Counted from the stretch's first letter, positions 8,615 to 17,250 are shown. The stretch: 64,000 nucleotides of DNA from Bradyrhizobium sp. U87765 SZCCT0048 (GCF_018131225.1 NZ_JAFCMM010000002.1:124001-188000), one strand, 5' to 3'. Numbers and translations are program-made. Notes: generated by a model from the letters alone, not told the origin.

Positions 8615-10183
8615 CTAGTTCTCGGATTCGACGAATACTTCCTCGCGCTTGCGGCGCAGCGCCGGCAGCACCGCGATCACCAGCAGGAAGGCCGCGACCG
8701 CCATCAGCGCCGCCGACAGCGGCCGCGTGAAGAACACCGTGGCATCGCCACGCGAGATCAGCATGGCGCGGCGCAGGTTCTCCTCCATCAGCGGCCCCAG
8801 CACCATGCCGAGCAGCAGCGGCGCCGGCTCGAAGTCGTGCTTCACCAGCCAGTAGCCGACAAGGCCGAACGCACCGGCCATCACCACGTCCATCGGCGAA
8901 TTGCTGATGGAGTAGATGCCGATGGCGCAGAAGATCACGATCGAGGGGAACATGAGGCGGTAAGGCACGCGCAGCAGCCGAACCCAGATGCCGACCAGCG
9001 GCAGGTTGATCACCAACAGCATCAGGTTGCCGACCCACATCGAGGCGATCATGCCCCAGACGAGTTCCGGCTGCTTCTGCATCACCTGCGGCCCCGGCAC
9101 GATGCCGTGGATGGTCATGGCGCCGACCATCAGCGCCATCACCGCGTTCGGCGGGATGCCGAGGGTGAGCAGCGGAATGAACGAGGTCTGCGCCGCGGCG
9201 TTGTTCGCGCTCTCGGGTGCGGCGACGCCCTCGATGGCGCCGCGGCCGAACCGCGACGGGTTCCGGGCGATCTTCTTCTCGAAGGTGTAGGCGGCGAACG
9301 AGGCGATGACGGCGCCGCCGCCGGGCAGAATGCCGAGGATCGAGCCGAGCACGGTGCCGCGCAGGATCGCAGGCGTGGAATCGATGAGATCCTTTTTGGT
9401 CGGCATCAGGCCGGTGACACGCTCCTGCACCAGGCTGCGGTCTTCCTCCGCGCCGTTGTCGAGGTTGCGGATGATCTCGGCAAAACCGAACACCCCCATC
9501 GCCACGGTGGCGAAGCCGAGACCGTCGGCGAGCTCGGGAATGTTGAACGCCATGCGCGACACGCCGGTCTCGATGTCGGAGCCGACCATCGACAGCAGCA
9601 AGCCCAGCACGATGACCGCGATCGCCTTGAGCACCGAGCCCTTGGCCAGCACCACGGCGAACACGAGGCCGAGCACCATCAGCGAGAAATACTCAGCCGG
9701 GCCGAACTGCAGCGCCAGCTTGGTCAGCGGCGCGCCGAGCACGGCGATCAGCACGGTGGCGATGCACCCGGCGGCGAACGAGCCGATGGCGGCGATGGCG
9801 AGCGCGGGGCCGGCGCGGCCCTGCTTGGCCATCTGGAAGCCGTCGAGAGTGGTGACCACCGAGGTCGCCTCGCCGGGGATGTTGACCAGGATCGAGGTGG
9901 TCGAGCCGCCATACTGCGCACCGTAATAGATGCCGGCGAGCATGATCAGCGCGCCGACCGGCGGCAGGCCGAAGGTGATCGGCAGCAGCATCGCCACGGT
10001 GGCGATGGTGCCGACGCCGGGCAGCACGCCGACCAGCGTGCCGACCAGCGCGCCGATCAGGCAAAAGACGATGTTCATCGGCACCGGGATCGACAGCCCG
10101 CCGAGCCACGACGGCGCCCACTGCACGACCTGGAAAACGACATGGAAGCCGAGGCCGAGATTGGCGAAAACGTCCCCCATCAC
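8615..10183 (-). CDS. tctA: Tripartite tricarboxylate transporter large membrane subunit TctA
   Basis: The 522-residue protein is the transport channel of the TTT system. It has about 11-12 hydrophobic helices and the family hallmarks GVLPGVGTIATVAMLLPITFG, GIYYGAQYGGSTTSILVNIP and, in the second half, LGILPGGGAVIASFAAYTFE. Two internally related halves are visible around the LPG(V/G)G motifs. It lies five bases after tctB on the minus strand, with tctC next. The substrate is unassigned. Confidence 0.95.
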   Translation of the reverse strand: MMGDVFANLGLGFHVVFQVVQWAPSWLGGLSIPVPMNIVFCLIGALVGTLVGVLPGVGTIATVAMLLPITFGLPPVGALIMLAGIYYGAQYGGSTTSILVNIPGEATSVVTTLDGFQMAKQGRAGPALAIAAIGSFAAGCIATVLIAVLGAPLTKLALQFGPAEYFSLMVLGLVFAVVLAKGSVLKAIAVIVLGLLLSMVGSDIETGVSRMAFNIPELADGLGFATVAMGVFGFAEIIRNLDNGAEEDRSLVQERVTGLMPTKKDLIDSTPAILRGTVLGSILGILPGGGAVIASFAAYTFEKKIARNPSRFGRGAIEGVAAPESANNAAAQTSFIPLLTLGIPPNAVMALMVGAMTIHGIVPGPQVMQKQPELVWGMIASMWVGNLMLLVINLPLVGIWVRLLRVPYRLMFPSIVIFCAIGIYSISNSPMDVVMAGAFGLVGYWLVKHDFEPAPLLLGMVLGPLMEENLRRAMLISRGDATVFFTRPLSAALMAVAAFLLVIAVLPALRRKREEVFVESEN

Positions 10184-10187
10184 GACC

Positions 10188-10934
10188 TCACTGCAGGAAC
10201 TGCGGCCAGAGCTGGAACGACAGCCCGAGCATGTAGGGAAACAGGACGGCGCAGAACGCGGTCAGCGCCACGCCGACGATGACCGCCTCGAGCCAGCGCG
10301 TTTCCGGCGAGCCCATGGCGGCGACGAGGAAGGTGATGATGCCGGACGCGACGAGGCCGAGCGGCCGGATCGCAACCGCGAACAGCAGGATCGACACCGT
10401 GACGAAGAACGGCCCACGCCAGGAGAACCGCGCCAGCGGCGCGCCGTCGGCGAGGAGCCCTCCGGCCGCGACCGCGACGCCGAGCGCCGCGAGCAGGGCC
10501 GCGAACATCCGCGGCGCCGTGCCCGGCCCGAACGAGAAGCCGCGCATGCCGTTGAGGTCGTTCGACGCCCAGAACGCGAACAGCGCCACCGCGATCAGCA
10601 CGATGCCACCATAATAGTCCTGCGCCCCCCTGAGATGGGGAAACAGGGTGAAGATCGCGATCAGCACCAGCGGCAGCGAATACACCGTCAGCAGCGTGCG
10701 ATCGGCGAGCAGGTGCGAGACGATGTCGAATGCCGGTCCTGCGGCGAACGGACCGAACAGCGCCTCCGTGCCGGGAATGAAGGCGAGAACCGAGCGGACC
10801 AGCCAGAACGCCAGGGCGAGAAGCTGGGGACCGAAGGCGAGCGCGATGACCGAGATGGAGCCGACGGGATTGAGCACCCCGCCGCGGTGCACGGTGACGA
10901 CCGGTGCGGTCGCACGGTCCGGCGCGTTGTCCAT
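10188..10934 (-). CDS. tctB: TctB-family small membrane subunit
   Basis: This 248-residue protein is the small-subunit partner of TctA. It has about six hydrophobic segments and is longer than typical TctB (about 150 residues). The extra N-terminal helices at residues about 25-105 are unusual. The C-terminal half (MRGFSFGPGTAPRMFAALLA to the C-terminus) carries the core TctB fold. It is first in the tctBAC unit. The ATG at 10934 follows GGGGGA. Confidence 0.85.
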   Translation of the reverse strand: MDNAPDRATAPVVTVHRGGVLNPVGSISVIALAFGPQLLALAFWLVRSVLAFIPGTEALFGPFAAGPAFDIVSHLLADRTLLTVYSLPLVLIAIFTLFPHLRGAQDYYGGIVLIAVALFAFWASNDLNGMRGFSFGPGTAPRMFAALLAALGVAVAAGGLLADGAPLARFSWRGPFFVTVSILLFAVAIRPLGLVASGIITFLVAAMGSPETRWLEAVIVGVALTAFCAVLFPYMLGLSFQLWPQFLQ

Positions 10935-11027
10935 GAACGTCCCCCTATCCCCGTCACGAACTCTGCGGTTCGCGCTGCTTTTCTTGTATCGACCTGCAAA
11001 TCATTGCGAAGACGCTTTGTCAATTTG

Positions 11028-11040
11028 ACATAGGTCGGCG
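11028..11040. promoter_or_regulatory. Palindrome TGTCAATTTGACA upstream of tctB
   Basis: Perfect 6-bp arms around a single central T lie about 95 bp before the tctB start and about 95 bp before the ssrA -35 box. Each arm also resembles a TTGACA -35 element, so it could be an operator overlapping a promoter. The regulator is unknown, with the TctD-like response regulator at 16.5 kb as one candidate. Confidence 0.4.
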
Positions 11041-11135
11041 CCGCCGTGCGCGCGCCGCATCCGGCGCCAGGCCGTCACATTGTCGCAGCTGTTGTGAACA
11101 GCGCGGCGTCATCCGCCGACGGCGGGAGCTTCCCT

Positions 11136-11164
11136 TTGCATGGCGCGCCTTTGCCCCCTATATT
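11136..11164 (+). promoter_or_regulatory. ssrA promoter
   Basis: TTGCAT at 11136-11141 and TATATT at 11159-11164 are separated by 17 bp. This fits the alphaproteobacterial housekeeping promoter with a CTATAT-type -10. Transcription would start about seven bases later, at the 5' hairpin of the tmRNA acceptor piece. Confidence 0.75.
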
Positions 11165-11170
11165 GGGGGT

Positions 11171-11487
11171 GCCGGTTCGCCGGCTATGGAAATAAATGGC
11201 CGTCGCAATAAACCATTCGGACCCGGGGGCAGCACCCGGCGCCTCCACCCAAGCCCGCCGCGCCAGCGCGGGTTTCGGCGGGGGCGAAACAGGATCGACG
11301 AGGGCGTAAAGGGCGTGTTTTTTCCCGGGATTGTTCCGCCGTTATCGGGCTATGCAATAGTTGCCAACGACAACTTTGCTCCGGTTGCTCAGGCTGCGTA
11401 ACGCAGTTTGAAAGACCACTTTAAAGTCCTAGCGGGTTAAGCTCCGTTAGGCGGGGTTCGGAGGCACCTGGCAACAGAAGCCTCCAC
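11171..11487 (+). ncRNA. ssrA: tmRNA, circularly permuted two-piece form
   Basis: tmRNA rescues stalled ribosomes and tags the nascent chain for proteolysis. The acceptor piece comes first: a GCCGG-TTCG-CCGGC hairpin at 11171-11184, then the T-arm-like segment and the 3' acceptor strand CGCCTCC at 11240-11246. After a short spacer the coding piece starts with GGGGGCG at 11280-11286, which pairs with that strand. The third pair is G11282-U11244, the G3-U70 identity element for alanyl-tRNA synthetase. The tag ANDNFAPVAQAA is encoded at 11363-11398 with stop TAA. GGAGGC/GCCTCC (11460-11485) closes the 3' end. Exact ends are approximate. Confidence 0.95.
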
Positions 11488-11678
11488 TTCATTTTCCGGT
11501 GTCCGGTGGCGTGAGACGGCCGAACCGCTCCCCCCCGCGGCGCTTTCGGGGCGGGGCTATCCCCAAACCGGCCTGTTCCGGCCTCTCGGCTGCTGACCTC
11601 GGCGGCGCGGCGGAGTACCATGGAACAAAATGCGAGTCGGACGCCTTGTCTCGGTCCCGTTCGCGTATTGTTGTGTTC

Positions 11679-11696
11679 GCAGCCGCTCCCGGCTGC
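11679..11696 (+). promoter_or_regulatory. Leader hairpin before sspB
   Basis: Perfect 7-bp arms (GCAGCCG and its complement) around a CTCC loop end 20 bp before the sspB start codon. It could affect translation start or mark the end of upstream transcripts. No function is shown. Confidence 0.35.
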
Positions 11697-11716
11697 CGCT
11701 ATCATTGGACAAACCG

Positions 11717-12211
11717 ATGCCGACCGATCTCATCCGCTATGACGTTCTTGCGCGCGACGCGCTCCGCGGCGTGCTGCGCCGCGTGCTGGCGGATGCCGCC
11801 ACCCAGGGCCTGCCGGGCGAGCATCACTTCTACATCACTTTCCTCACCAGGGCAGACGGCGTGAAGCTGTCGCCGCGCCTGCTCGCCCAGTACCCGGAGG
11901 AGATGACCATCATCCTCCAGCACCAGTTCTGGGATCTCGTGGTCACCGACGAGCGGTTCGAGGTCGGCCTGTCGTTCGGCGGCACGCCGGAGCGGCTGTC
12001 GATCCCGTTCAGCGCCATCAAGAGCTTCTTCGACCCCTCGGTGCAGTTCGGCCTGCAGTTCGAGCCCTCGGAGGCCGAGGACACCGCCGCCGAGGCGCCG
12101 GCAGCCCCCGCCCCGACCGCCCCCGTGGCGGTGGAAGAACCCGCGGCCGAGCCGGCCAAGCCTACCGAGGGCGCCGAAGTGGTCCGCCTGGACCGTTTCC
12201 GCAAGAAATAG
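11717..12211 (+). CDS. sspB: SspB-family ClpXP adaptor (alphaproteobacterial type)
   Basis: SspB binds ssrA-tagged proteins and tethers them to ClpXP for degradation. From the ATG at 11717 the protein is 164 residues: a folded N-terminal domain (residues about 1-115, with HHFYITFLTRADGVKLSPRL and LSIPFSAIKSFFDPSVQFGL) and an alanine/proline/glutamate-rich linker. The short C-terminal tail VVRLDRFRKK is the expected ClpX-docking element. The frame extends upstream to 11630 but the family begins at MPTDLIRYDVL. It follows ssrA on the same strand, so tag RNA and tag receptor are encoded side by side. Confidence 0.93.
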   Translation: MPTDLIRYDVLARDALRGVLRRVLADAATQGLPGEHHFYITFLTRADGVKLSPRLLAQYPEEMTIILQHQFWDLVVTDERFEVGLSFGGTPERLSIPFSAIKSFFDPSVQFGLQFEPSEAEDTAAEAPAAPAPTAPVAVEEPAAEPAKPTEGAEVVRLDRFRKK

Positions 12212-12348
12212 CCGCCGCGCCGCGACGACCGTCCCTGTTTTGATCAATTCTGGTCCGGGCGGCTTCCGCCCGGCTGCGCCCGTCATTAGGTAGGAACCGG
12301 GGGCGGCCCCGTGCCGATGCCCCGCGTCCACCGACAACGGAAGGGCTC

Positions 12349-13761
12349 ATGGCCAGCGCATCCCACGACAAGACGGCAACCCGCACCGAAACCGACACCT
12401 TTGGCCCGATCGAGGTCGCCGCCGACCGTTACTGGGGTGCCCAGACCGAGCGCTCGCGCAACAACTTCCGGATCGGTGTCGAGCGCATGCCGCTGCCGAT
12501 CGTCCGTGCCCTCGCCATCGTCAAGCTCGCCGCCGCCGAGACCAACCGCGAACTCGGCCTGCTCGACGACCAGCGCGCCTCCGCGATCATCACCGCCGCC
12601 CGCGAGGTCATCGACGGCACCCTCGACGATCACTTTCCGCTCGTGGTGTGGCAGACCGGCTCCGGCACCCAGAGCAACATGAACGTCAACGAGGTGATCT
12701 CCAACCGCGCCAACGAGCTGCTCGGCGGCGAGCGCGGCACCAAGAAGCCGGTGCACCCGAACGATCACGTCAACATGAGCCAGTCGTCGAACGACAGCTT
12801 CCCGACGGCCATGCACATCGCCGCCGCCGAGCGCATCGCGGCGGACCTGCTGCCCGCGCTCGAATATCTGCATGGCGCGCTCGTCGCCAAGCAGAAGGAA
12901 TTCGCCGGCATCGTCAAGATCGGCCGCACCCACACCCAGGACGCGACGCCGCTGACCCTCGGCCAGGAATTCTCCGGCTACGCCGCCCAGGTCGAGAGCG
13001 CCATCGCACGCATTCGCGCCGCCAGCCACGAACTCCATGCGCTGGCGCAGGGCGGCACCGCCGTCGGCACCGGCCTCAACGCCAAGCCGGGGTTCGCCGA
13101 GAGCTTTGCCCGGCATGCCGCTGCGATCACCGGCCTGCCGTTCGTCACCGCGCCGAACAAGTTCGAGGCGCTGGCGTCGAACGACGCCTATGTCGCGGTG
13201 CACGGCGCGATCAACGCCGCCGCCACCGGCCTGTTCAAGATCGCCAATGACATCCGCCTGCTGGGTTCCGGTCCGCGGTCGGGCCTCGGCGAACTGATCC
13301 TGCCGGAGAACGAGCCGGGCTCCTCGATCATGCCGGGCAAGGTCAATCCGACGCAGTGCGAGGCAATGACCATGGTGTGCTGCCAGGTGTTCGGCAACCA
13401 GACCACCATCACCGTCGCCGGCAGCCAGGGCCATTTCGAACTCAACGTCTACAAGCCGGTGCTGGCGCATTGCATGCTGCAATCAATCAGGCTGATCGCC
13501 GATGCATCGCGCTCGTTCACCGATCACTGCGTCAGCGGAATTCGTGCCGACGAGAAGCGGATTCACGAATTGATGCAGCGCTCGTTGATGCTGGTCACCG
13601 CGCTCGCGCCCAGGATCGGCTACGACAATTCCGCAAAGGTTGCAAAGACGGCGCACGCCAACGGAACGACGCTGCGCGAGGAAGCCGTGCGCCTCGGTTT
13701 CGTCACCGCCGAGGAATTCGATCAGTTGGTGCAGCCGGACAAAATGACGCAGCCAGGTTGA
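12349..13761 (+). CDS. fumC: Class II fumarate hydratase
   Basis: It interconverts fumarate and malate in the TCA cycle without an iron-sulfur cluster. The 470-residue length and the superfamily signature [11 protein letters not shown] near residue 325 identify it. [10 protein letters not shown], the [15 protein letters not shown] substrate segment and the [15 protein letters not shown] segment are also present. The ATG at 12349 follows AAGGG. It lies 137 bp after sspB on the same strand and probably has its own promoter in that gap. Confidence 0.98.
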   Translation: MASASHDKTATRTETDTFGPIEVAADRYWGAQTERSRNNFRIGVERMPLPIVRALAIVKLAAAETNRELGLLDDQRASAIITAAREVIDGTLDDHFPLVVWQTGSGTQSNMNVNEVISNRANELLGGERGTKKPVHPNDHVNMSQSSNDSFPTAMHIAAAERIAADLLPALEYLHGALVAKQKEFAGIVKIGRTHTQDATPLTLGQEFSGYAAQVESAIARIRAASHELHALAQGGTAVGTGLNAKPGFAESFARHAAAITGLPFVTAPNKFEALASNDAYVAVHGAINAAATGLFKIANDIRLLGSGPRSGLGELILPENEPGSSIMPGKVNPTQCEAMTMVCCQVFGNQTTITVAGSQGHFELNVYKPVLAHCMLQSIRLIADASRSFTDHCVSGIRADEKRIHELMQRSLMLVTALAPRIGYDNSAKVAKTAHANGTTLREEAVRLGFVTAEEFDQLVQPDKMTQPG

Positions 13762-13973
13762 TCTGGACACACCAAATGTTGATACGACATAGCCATGGCT
13801 GCATGGTGTGGCGGCAGGGGTAGCGACTAAAGTCGACGGTTGACCCTGCCGTGAAATGCCGGTTAAGACGGAGACTTATACACGCAGAGCGTGTATCGAA
13901 CGGGAAGGTCTGGCGGTGGACGGCTCTCGGGTGTTCCGGGAGAATGCGCCAGACCGGTCTCAGAGGAGTGACC

Positions 13974-14162
13974 GTGGGCGAAGTCGTCAACCTCAATCGC
14001 GTCAGAAAAAGAACCGCGCGGGTCCAGGCCGAAAAGGAAGCCGAAGCCAATCGTGCGAAGTTCGGACGCAGCAAGAACGAGCGAGCCATCGATGACGCGA
14101 AGGCGCGTCGACACGAAGCGCTGCTCGACCAGCATCACATCGATCGCGGAGACGCATCATGA
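13974..14162 (+). CDS. DUF4169 family small protein
   Basis: This 62-residue, highly charged protein begins VGEVVNLNRVRKRT and has a long helical Lys/Arg/Glu/Ala region (KEAEANRAKFGRSKNERA). This pattern is typical of the DUF4169 proteins found beside ribbon-helix-helix genes in Rhizobiales. The GTG start at 13974 has AGGAG five bases upstream. A GTG two codons earlier is also possible. The stop overlaps the next gene (ATGA at 14159), indicating coupling. Function is unknown. Confidence 0.8.
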   Translation: MGEVVNLNRVRKRTARVQAEKEAEANRAKFGRSKNERAIDDAKARRHEALLDQHHIDRGDAS

Positions 14163-14461
14163 AGTCTCCCGTCGTCAAGCGCTCGATCGTCGTCGCCGGC
14201 CACAAGACCAGCGTCAGCCTCGAAGAGGCGTTCTGGAGTGGCATGAAGGAGATCTCCAGCGAGCGCGATCTCACGCTGTCGGAACTCGTCGGCGAGATCG
14301 ATGGCCATCGCCAGCAGGGCAATCTTTCGTCTGCGATCCGCCTGTTCGTGCTCGATCACTTCCGCAAGCGCGCCAACGGTCACGTGAAGTCCAACGATCA
14401 CGTGAAGGTGAGCGATGGGGTGGATGGCGTTGCGCAGATCTCCCATCAGGAAAACACCTGA
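14159..14461 (+). CDS. Ribbon-helix-helix domain protein (first paralogue)
   Basis: The 100-residue protein carries a ribbon-helix-helix DNA-binding fold of the type found in small Rhizobiales proteins. The segment KRSIVVAGHKTSVSLEEAFW provides the beta-strand and first helix. A TLSELVGEIDGHRQQGNLSS helix and the SAIRLFVLDHFRKRA end follow. The protein is coupled by ATGA to the DUF4169 gene. It is very similar to the protein at 14739-15068, so this is a tandem duplication. The target DNA is unknown. Confidence 0.85.
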   Translation: MKSPVVKRSIVVAGHKTSVSLEEAFWSGMKEISSERDLTLSELVGEIDGHRQQGNLSSAIRLFVLDHFRKRANGHVKSNDHVKVSDGVDGVAQISHQENT

Positions 14462-14738
14462 CGGTCTCCCCCGGATTCGTGAACCCGGCTAGGTTGTTTA
14501 CCGAATATCAACGGTAGACGAAGTGGGTTACGTTTTACCCGCATCGCATCGCATGGCCTGAAAAGGAACGATGCGACGGGGCCGAGACAGGCGCCGACTG
14601 CGCCTCTCTCTCCCTCCATTCTTACCGCGCAACGGTTCGCGTCCGGCGAGGATTCGTCGCACGAAAGCGATGGCGCTTGGCCACGCGAACCAGCTGCACG
14701 GCAACCGATTTGGGAACGAATTGGAGAAGGAGCTGGGC

Positions 14739-15068
14739 ATGGAAACCGAAAGACATCTCGCCGATTCCGTCGTGCTGCCGGTCGACAAGGAGTTCGCTGT
14801 GGTGAAGCGCTCTGTGGTCGTCGACGGTCACAAGACGAGTGTCAGTCTCGAGGACGCGTTCTGGCGCAGCCTCAAGGACATTGCATCGCGCCGCGGCATG
14901 ACGCTGTCGACACAGATTGCGGTGATCGATCAGCATCGCAAGACCAACAACCTGTCATCGGCGATCCGTCTGTTCGTGCTCGAGCACTTCCGCGCCCGCG
15001 CACTCAGCGCCGTGTTCATCGGTGAACGGCAGACCATGACGCGGAGCCCGCTGGAGCCGCGCATCTAG
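14739..15068 (+). CDS. Ribbon-helix-helix domain protein (second paralogue)
   Basis: This 109-residue paralogue of the preceding protein shares KRSVVVDGHKTSVSLEDAFW and NLSSAIRLFVLEHFRARA. Its N-terminus is 20 residues longer (METERHLADSVVLPVDKEF) and its tail differs. The ATG at 14739 has AAGGAG six bases upstream, so I prefer it over upstream in-frame ATGs. It lies 277 bp after the first copy and has lost, or never had, a DUF4169 partner. Confidence 0.82.
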   Translation: METERHLADSVVLPVDKEFAVVKRSVVVDGHKTSVSLEDAFWRSLKDIASRRGMTLSTQIAVIDQHRKTNNLSSAIRLFVLEHFRARALSAVFIGERQTMTRSPLEPRI

Positions 15069-15080
15069 CCGTGCTGCAGA

Positions 15081-15104
15081 GGCGCGCCGTCCCCGCGGCG
15101 CGCC
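15081..15104. terminator. Hairpin between convergent RHH and histidine kinase genes
   Basis: Perfect 8-bp arms GGCGCGCC at 15081-15088 and 15097-15104 enclose an 8-nt loop, between two convergent gene ends. No T-run follows, so termination may be Rho-assisted. Confidence 0.55.
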
Positions 15105-15125
15105 GACCGTTGCTGCCGCGAAAAC

Positions 15126-16490
15126 TCAGGCGCCGGCCTTGATCGGGCGCAGAGCGAGCGTGAACTGCGCGCCGCCGGTCGCACGGTTGGTGACCGTGAC
15201 CGAACCGCCATACTGCTCGACGGTGCGGCGCACGATCGACAACCCGAGCCCCGCGCCGCCCGGACGACGGCGGTCGCTGCGCCAGAAGCGCTCGAAGATC
15301 AGGTCGCGCTGCTCGGCCGGAATCCCCGGCCCTTCGTCGAGCACACTGACCGTCCCATCCGCCTCTACCACCACCTCGACCGTCGTGCCCGCCGGTGTGT
15401 GATGCACGGCGTTCTCCACGAGATTGCGGATCGCGCGCCGCAGCATCTCGGCGTTGCCGCGCACGGCCAGCGCCTGCGCAGCGCTGCGCAGCGCAATGCT
15501 CTTGTGGCGCGCCACCGCGAGCGGAGCGACGAATTCGACGACATCGGCGCAGACCGTCGGCAGATCGGCGGTCTCCGCCGGATCGACCACCAGCGTATTG
15601 AGCTCGGCGATGTCGAGCAGTTGGCCGACGATCCGCCCCATGCCGTCGATATCGCGGTTGAGATCGGCGACCACGCTGCGGTCGGGGAGCGTGTCGATGC
15701 GGGTGCGCAGGATAGCGAGCGGCGTTCGCAGCTCGTGGGCGGCATCGGCCGTGAACTCGCGCTGTGCCCGGAAACCGGCGGCGAGGCGCTCCAGAGCCTG
15801 GTTGACGGCGGCGACCAGCGGCTGGATCTCGGTGGGAATGCGTTCGAGCGGCAGGCGGACGTCAGTGCGCGCCGGCCCGATCCGCCGCGCCTCTTCAGAC
15901 GCCTGCAGCAAAGGACGCATGGCGCGGCGGAAGATGACGATATCGATCGCCAGCAGCAGCAGCAGGATCGGCAGCGTGATCCAGCCGACATGGCGGAAGA
16001 AGTTCGCGACGATGTCGTCGGTGATGACGTCGCGGTGCGACAGGTCCTCGGCGACCTGGATCCAGACCTTGCGGCCGCCGACGTCACGCAGCACGCTCGC
16101 ACCCGACACCATGCGGCCGTTGCGCTGCGTCTCCTGGTAGTTGAAGCGCTCCGACGCCGGCGGCACCGGAAACAGCAATGCGCCGTCGTGGCGCGACGAG
16201 AACAGCACGCCGTTCGCAGGATCGATCACGTCGTAGAAATAGCGGCCGTAGGCCTCCGAGTAGAGGTCGCGCAGGCCCTGCGGCAGGTCGAGCGTCAGCT
16301 TGCCGTCCGCGCCGGGCTTGATCTTGCGCGCGATCGCCTGGGCCTGGTCGCGCATCGCGGCGCGGTGCAGGTTGCTGATCTCGGAGTTGAGCAGCCAGAA
16401 CAGCACCAGCGGCATCACCACCGCGGTCAGCATCACCGCGACGACGTGCAGCAGCACGATGCGCGAGGCGATCGACGGAAAGCGCAGCAT
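15126..16490 (-). CDS. TctE-like sensor histidine kinase
   Basis: This membrane sensor pairs with the response regulator that ends one base before it. From the ATG at 16490 it is 454 residues. Membrane helices lie near residues 10-34 and 168-188 and flank a periplasmic domain with features of the 2CSK_N type (YSEAYGRYFYDVIDPANGVL). A HAMP-like linker follows, then the phosphoacceptor H252 in ADAAHELRTPLAILRTRID and the ATP-binding NLVENAVHH, DEGPGIP and GAGLGLSIV motifs. TctE/QseC-type kinases often sense carboxylates, and a Tct transporter lies 5 kb away, but the link is only an inference. Confidence 0.9.
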   Translation of the reverse strand: MLRFPSIASRIVLLHVVAVMLTAVVMPLVLFWLLNSEISNLHRAAMRDQAQAIARKIKPGADGKLTLDLPQGLRDLYSEAYGRYFYDVIDPANGVLFSSRHDGALLFPVPPASERFNYQETQRNGRMVSGASVLRDVGGRKVWIQVAEDLSHRDVITDDIVANFFRHVGWITLPILLLLLAIDIVIFRRAMRPLLQASEEARRIGPARTDVRLPLERIPTEIQPLVAAVNQALERLAAGFRAQREFTADAAHELRTPLAILRTRIDTLPDRSVVADLNRDIDGMGRIVGQLLDIAELNTLVVDPAETADLPTVCADVVEFVAPLAVARHKSIALRSAAQALAVRGNAEMLRRAIRNLVENAVHHTPAGTTVEVVVEADGTVSVLDEGPGIPAEQRDLIFERFWRSDRRRPGGAGLGLSIVRRTVEQYGGSVTVTNRATGGAQFTLALRPIKAGA

Positions 16491-16491
16491 G

Positions 16492-17166
16492 CTACTTGTC
16501 CTCGGACAGGAGGTAGCCGACGCCTCGGATGGTGTGGATCTGCAGGCTCGCGCCGCTCTCGGCGAGCTGCTTGCGCAGCCGCGATACATAGACCTCGATG
16601 GCGTTGGACGCGACCTCGCCGTCGAGCCCGAAGATGTGATCCTCGACGTTCTTCTTGGGCACCACGCGGCCCTGGCGGCGCAGCAGGATCTCCAGCACCG
16701 AGGTCTCGCGGGCGAAGAACACGTGGGGCTTGCCGTCGACGAACACCTGGCGGCTCTCGGTGTCGTAGACGAGGTTGCCGAGATGCAGCGAGCGCCCGAG
16801 CAACTGGCCCGGCCGGCGCAGGATCGCCTCCAGCCGTGCGACCAGTTCCTCCAGCGCGAACGGTTTCACCAGGTAGTCGTCGGCGCCGCTGCGCAGGCCG
16901 GTGACGCGGTCCTGCAGGCCATCGCGCGCGGTCAGCACCAGCACCGGCAACGGATCCTTGCGATGGCGGATCTCCCGGAGGATGGCAAGACCATCGCCGT
17001 CCGGCAGGCCGAGATCGAGCACCAGCGCGGCAAAATGCGTGGTGGTCAGCGCGGCGCGCGCCTCGGACGCGCTGTTGAGCACGTCGACCGCAAAGCCGGC
17101 CGCGACCAGCCCCTTCGCCAGCAGCCGCGCCAGCTCGACATTGTCCTCGACGATCAACAGTCTCAT
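16492..17166 (-). CDS. OmpR/TctD-family response regulator
   Basis: The 224-residue protein has a receiver domain (residues 1-115) with phosphoacceptor D51 in LVLDLGLPDGDG, the switch residues in VLTARD, and K in DYLVKPF. A C-terminal winged helix ends IHTIRGVGYLLSEDK. It is directly followed by its cognate kinase gene with a one-base gap, so they are co-transcribed. A 9-bp-arm hairpin at 17185-17213 lies just upstream of the start codon. Confidence 0.93.
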   Translation of the reverse strand: MRLLIVEDNVELARLLAKGLVAAGFAVDVLNSASEARAALTTTHFAALVLDLGLPDGDGLAILREIRHRKDPLPVLVLTARDGLQDRVTGLRSGADDYLVKPFALEELVARLEAILRRPGQLLGRSLHLGNLVYDTESRQVFVDGKPHVFFARETSVLEILLRRQGRVVPKKNVEDHIFGLDGEVASNAIEVYVSRLRKQLAESGASLQIHTIRGVGYLLSEDK

Positions 17167-17184
17167 GGGCGGCTCGTGCCGGTT

Positions 17185-17213
17185 GTCCTGCGGATGTGGT
17201 AAGGCCGCAGGAC
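17185..17213. promoter_or_regulatory. Hairpin between threonine aldolase and response regulator genes
   Basis: Perfect 9-bp arms (GTCCTGCGG at 17185-17193 and its complement at 17205-17213) sit in the 84-bp gap upstream of the response regulator. It may end the aldolase transcript or act as an operator. There is no T-run on the minus strand. Confidence 0.45.
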
Positions 17214-17250
17214 GGGTTTGGCCAATGTAATTTTCACAGTGCTGGCGCGG

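Noticed and set aside
8837..10282. 481-residue plus-strand ORF over tctA
   Set aside because: His/Asp/Gln-rich shadow translation of the tctA gene.
11186..11401. 71-residue ORF ending in the tmRNA tag
   Set aside because: The frame runs through the tmRNA acceptor and coding pieces. Only the last 12 codons are translated, as a tag.
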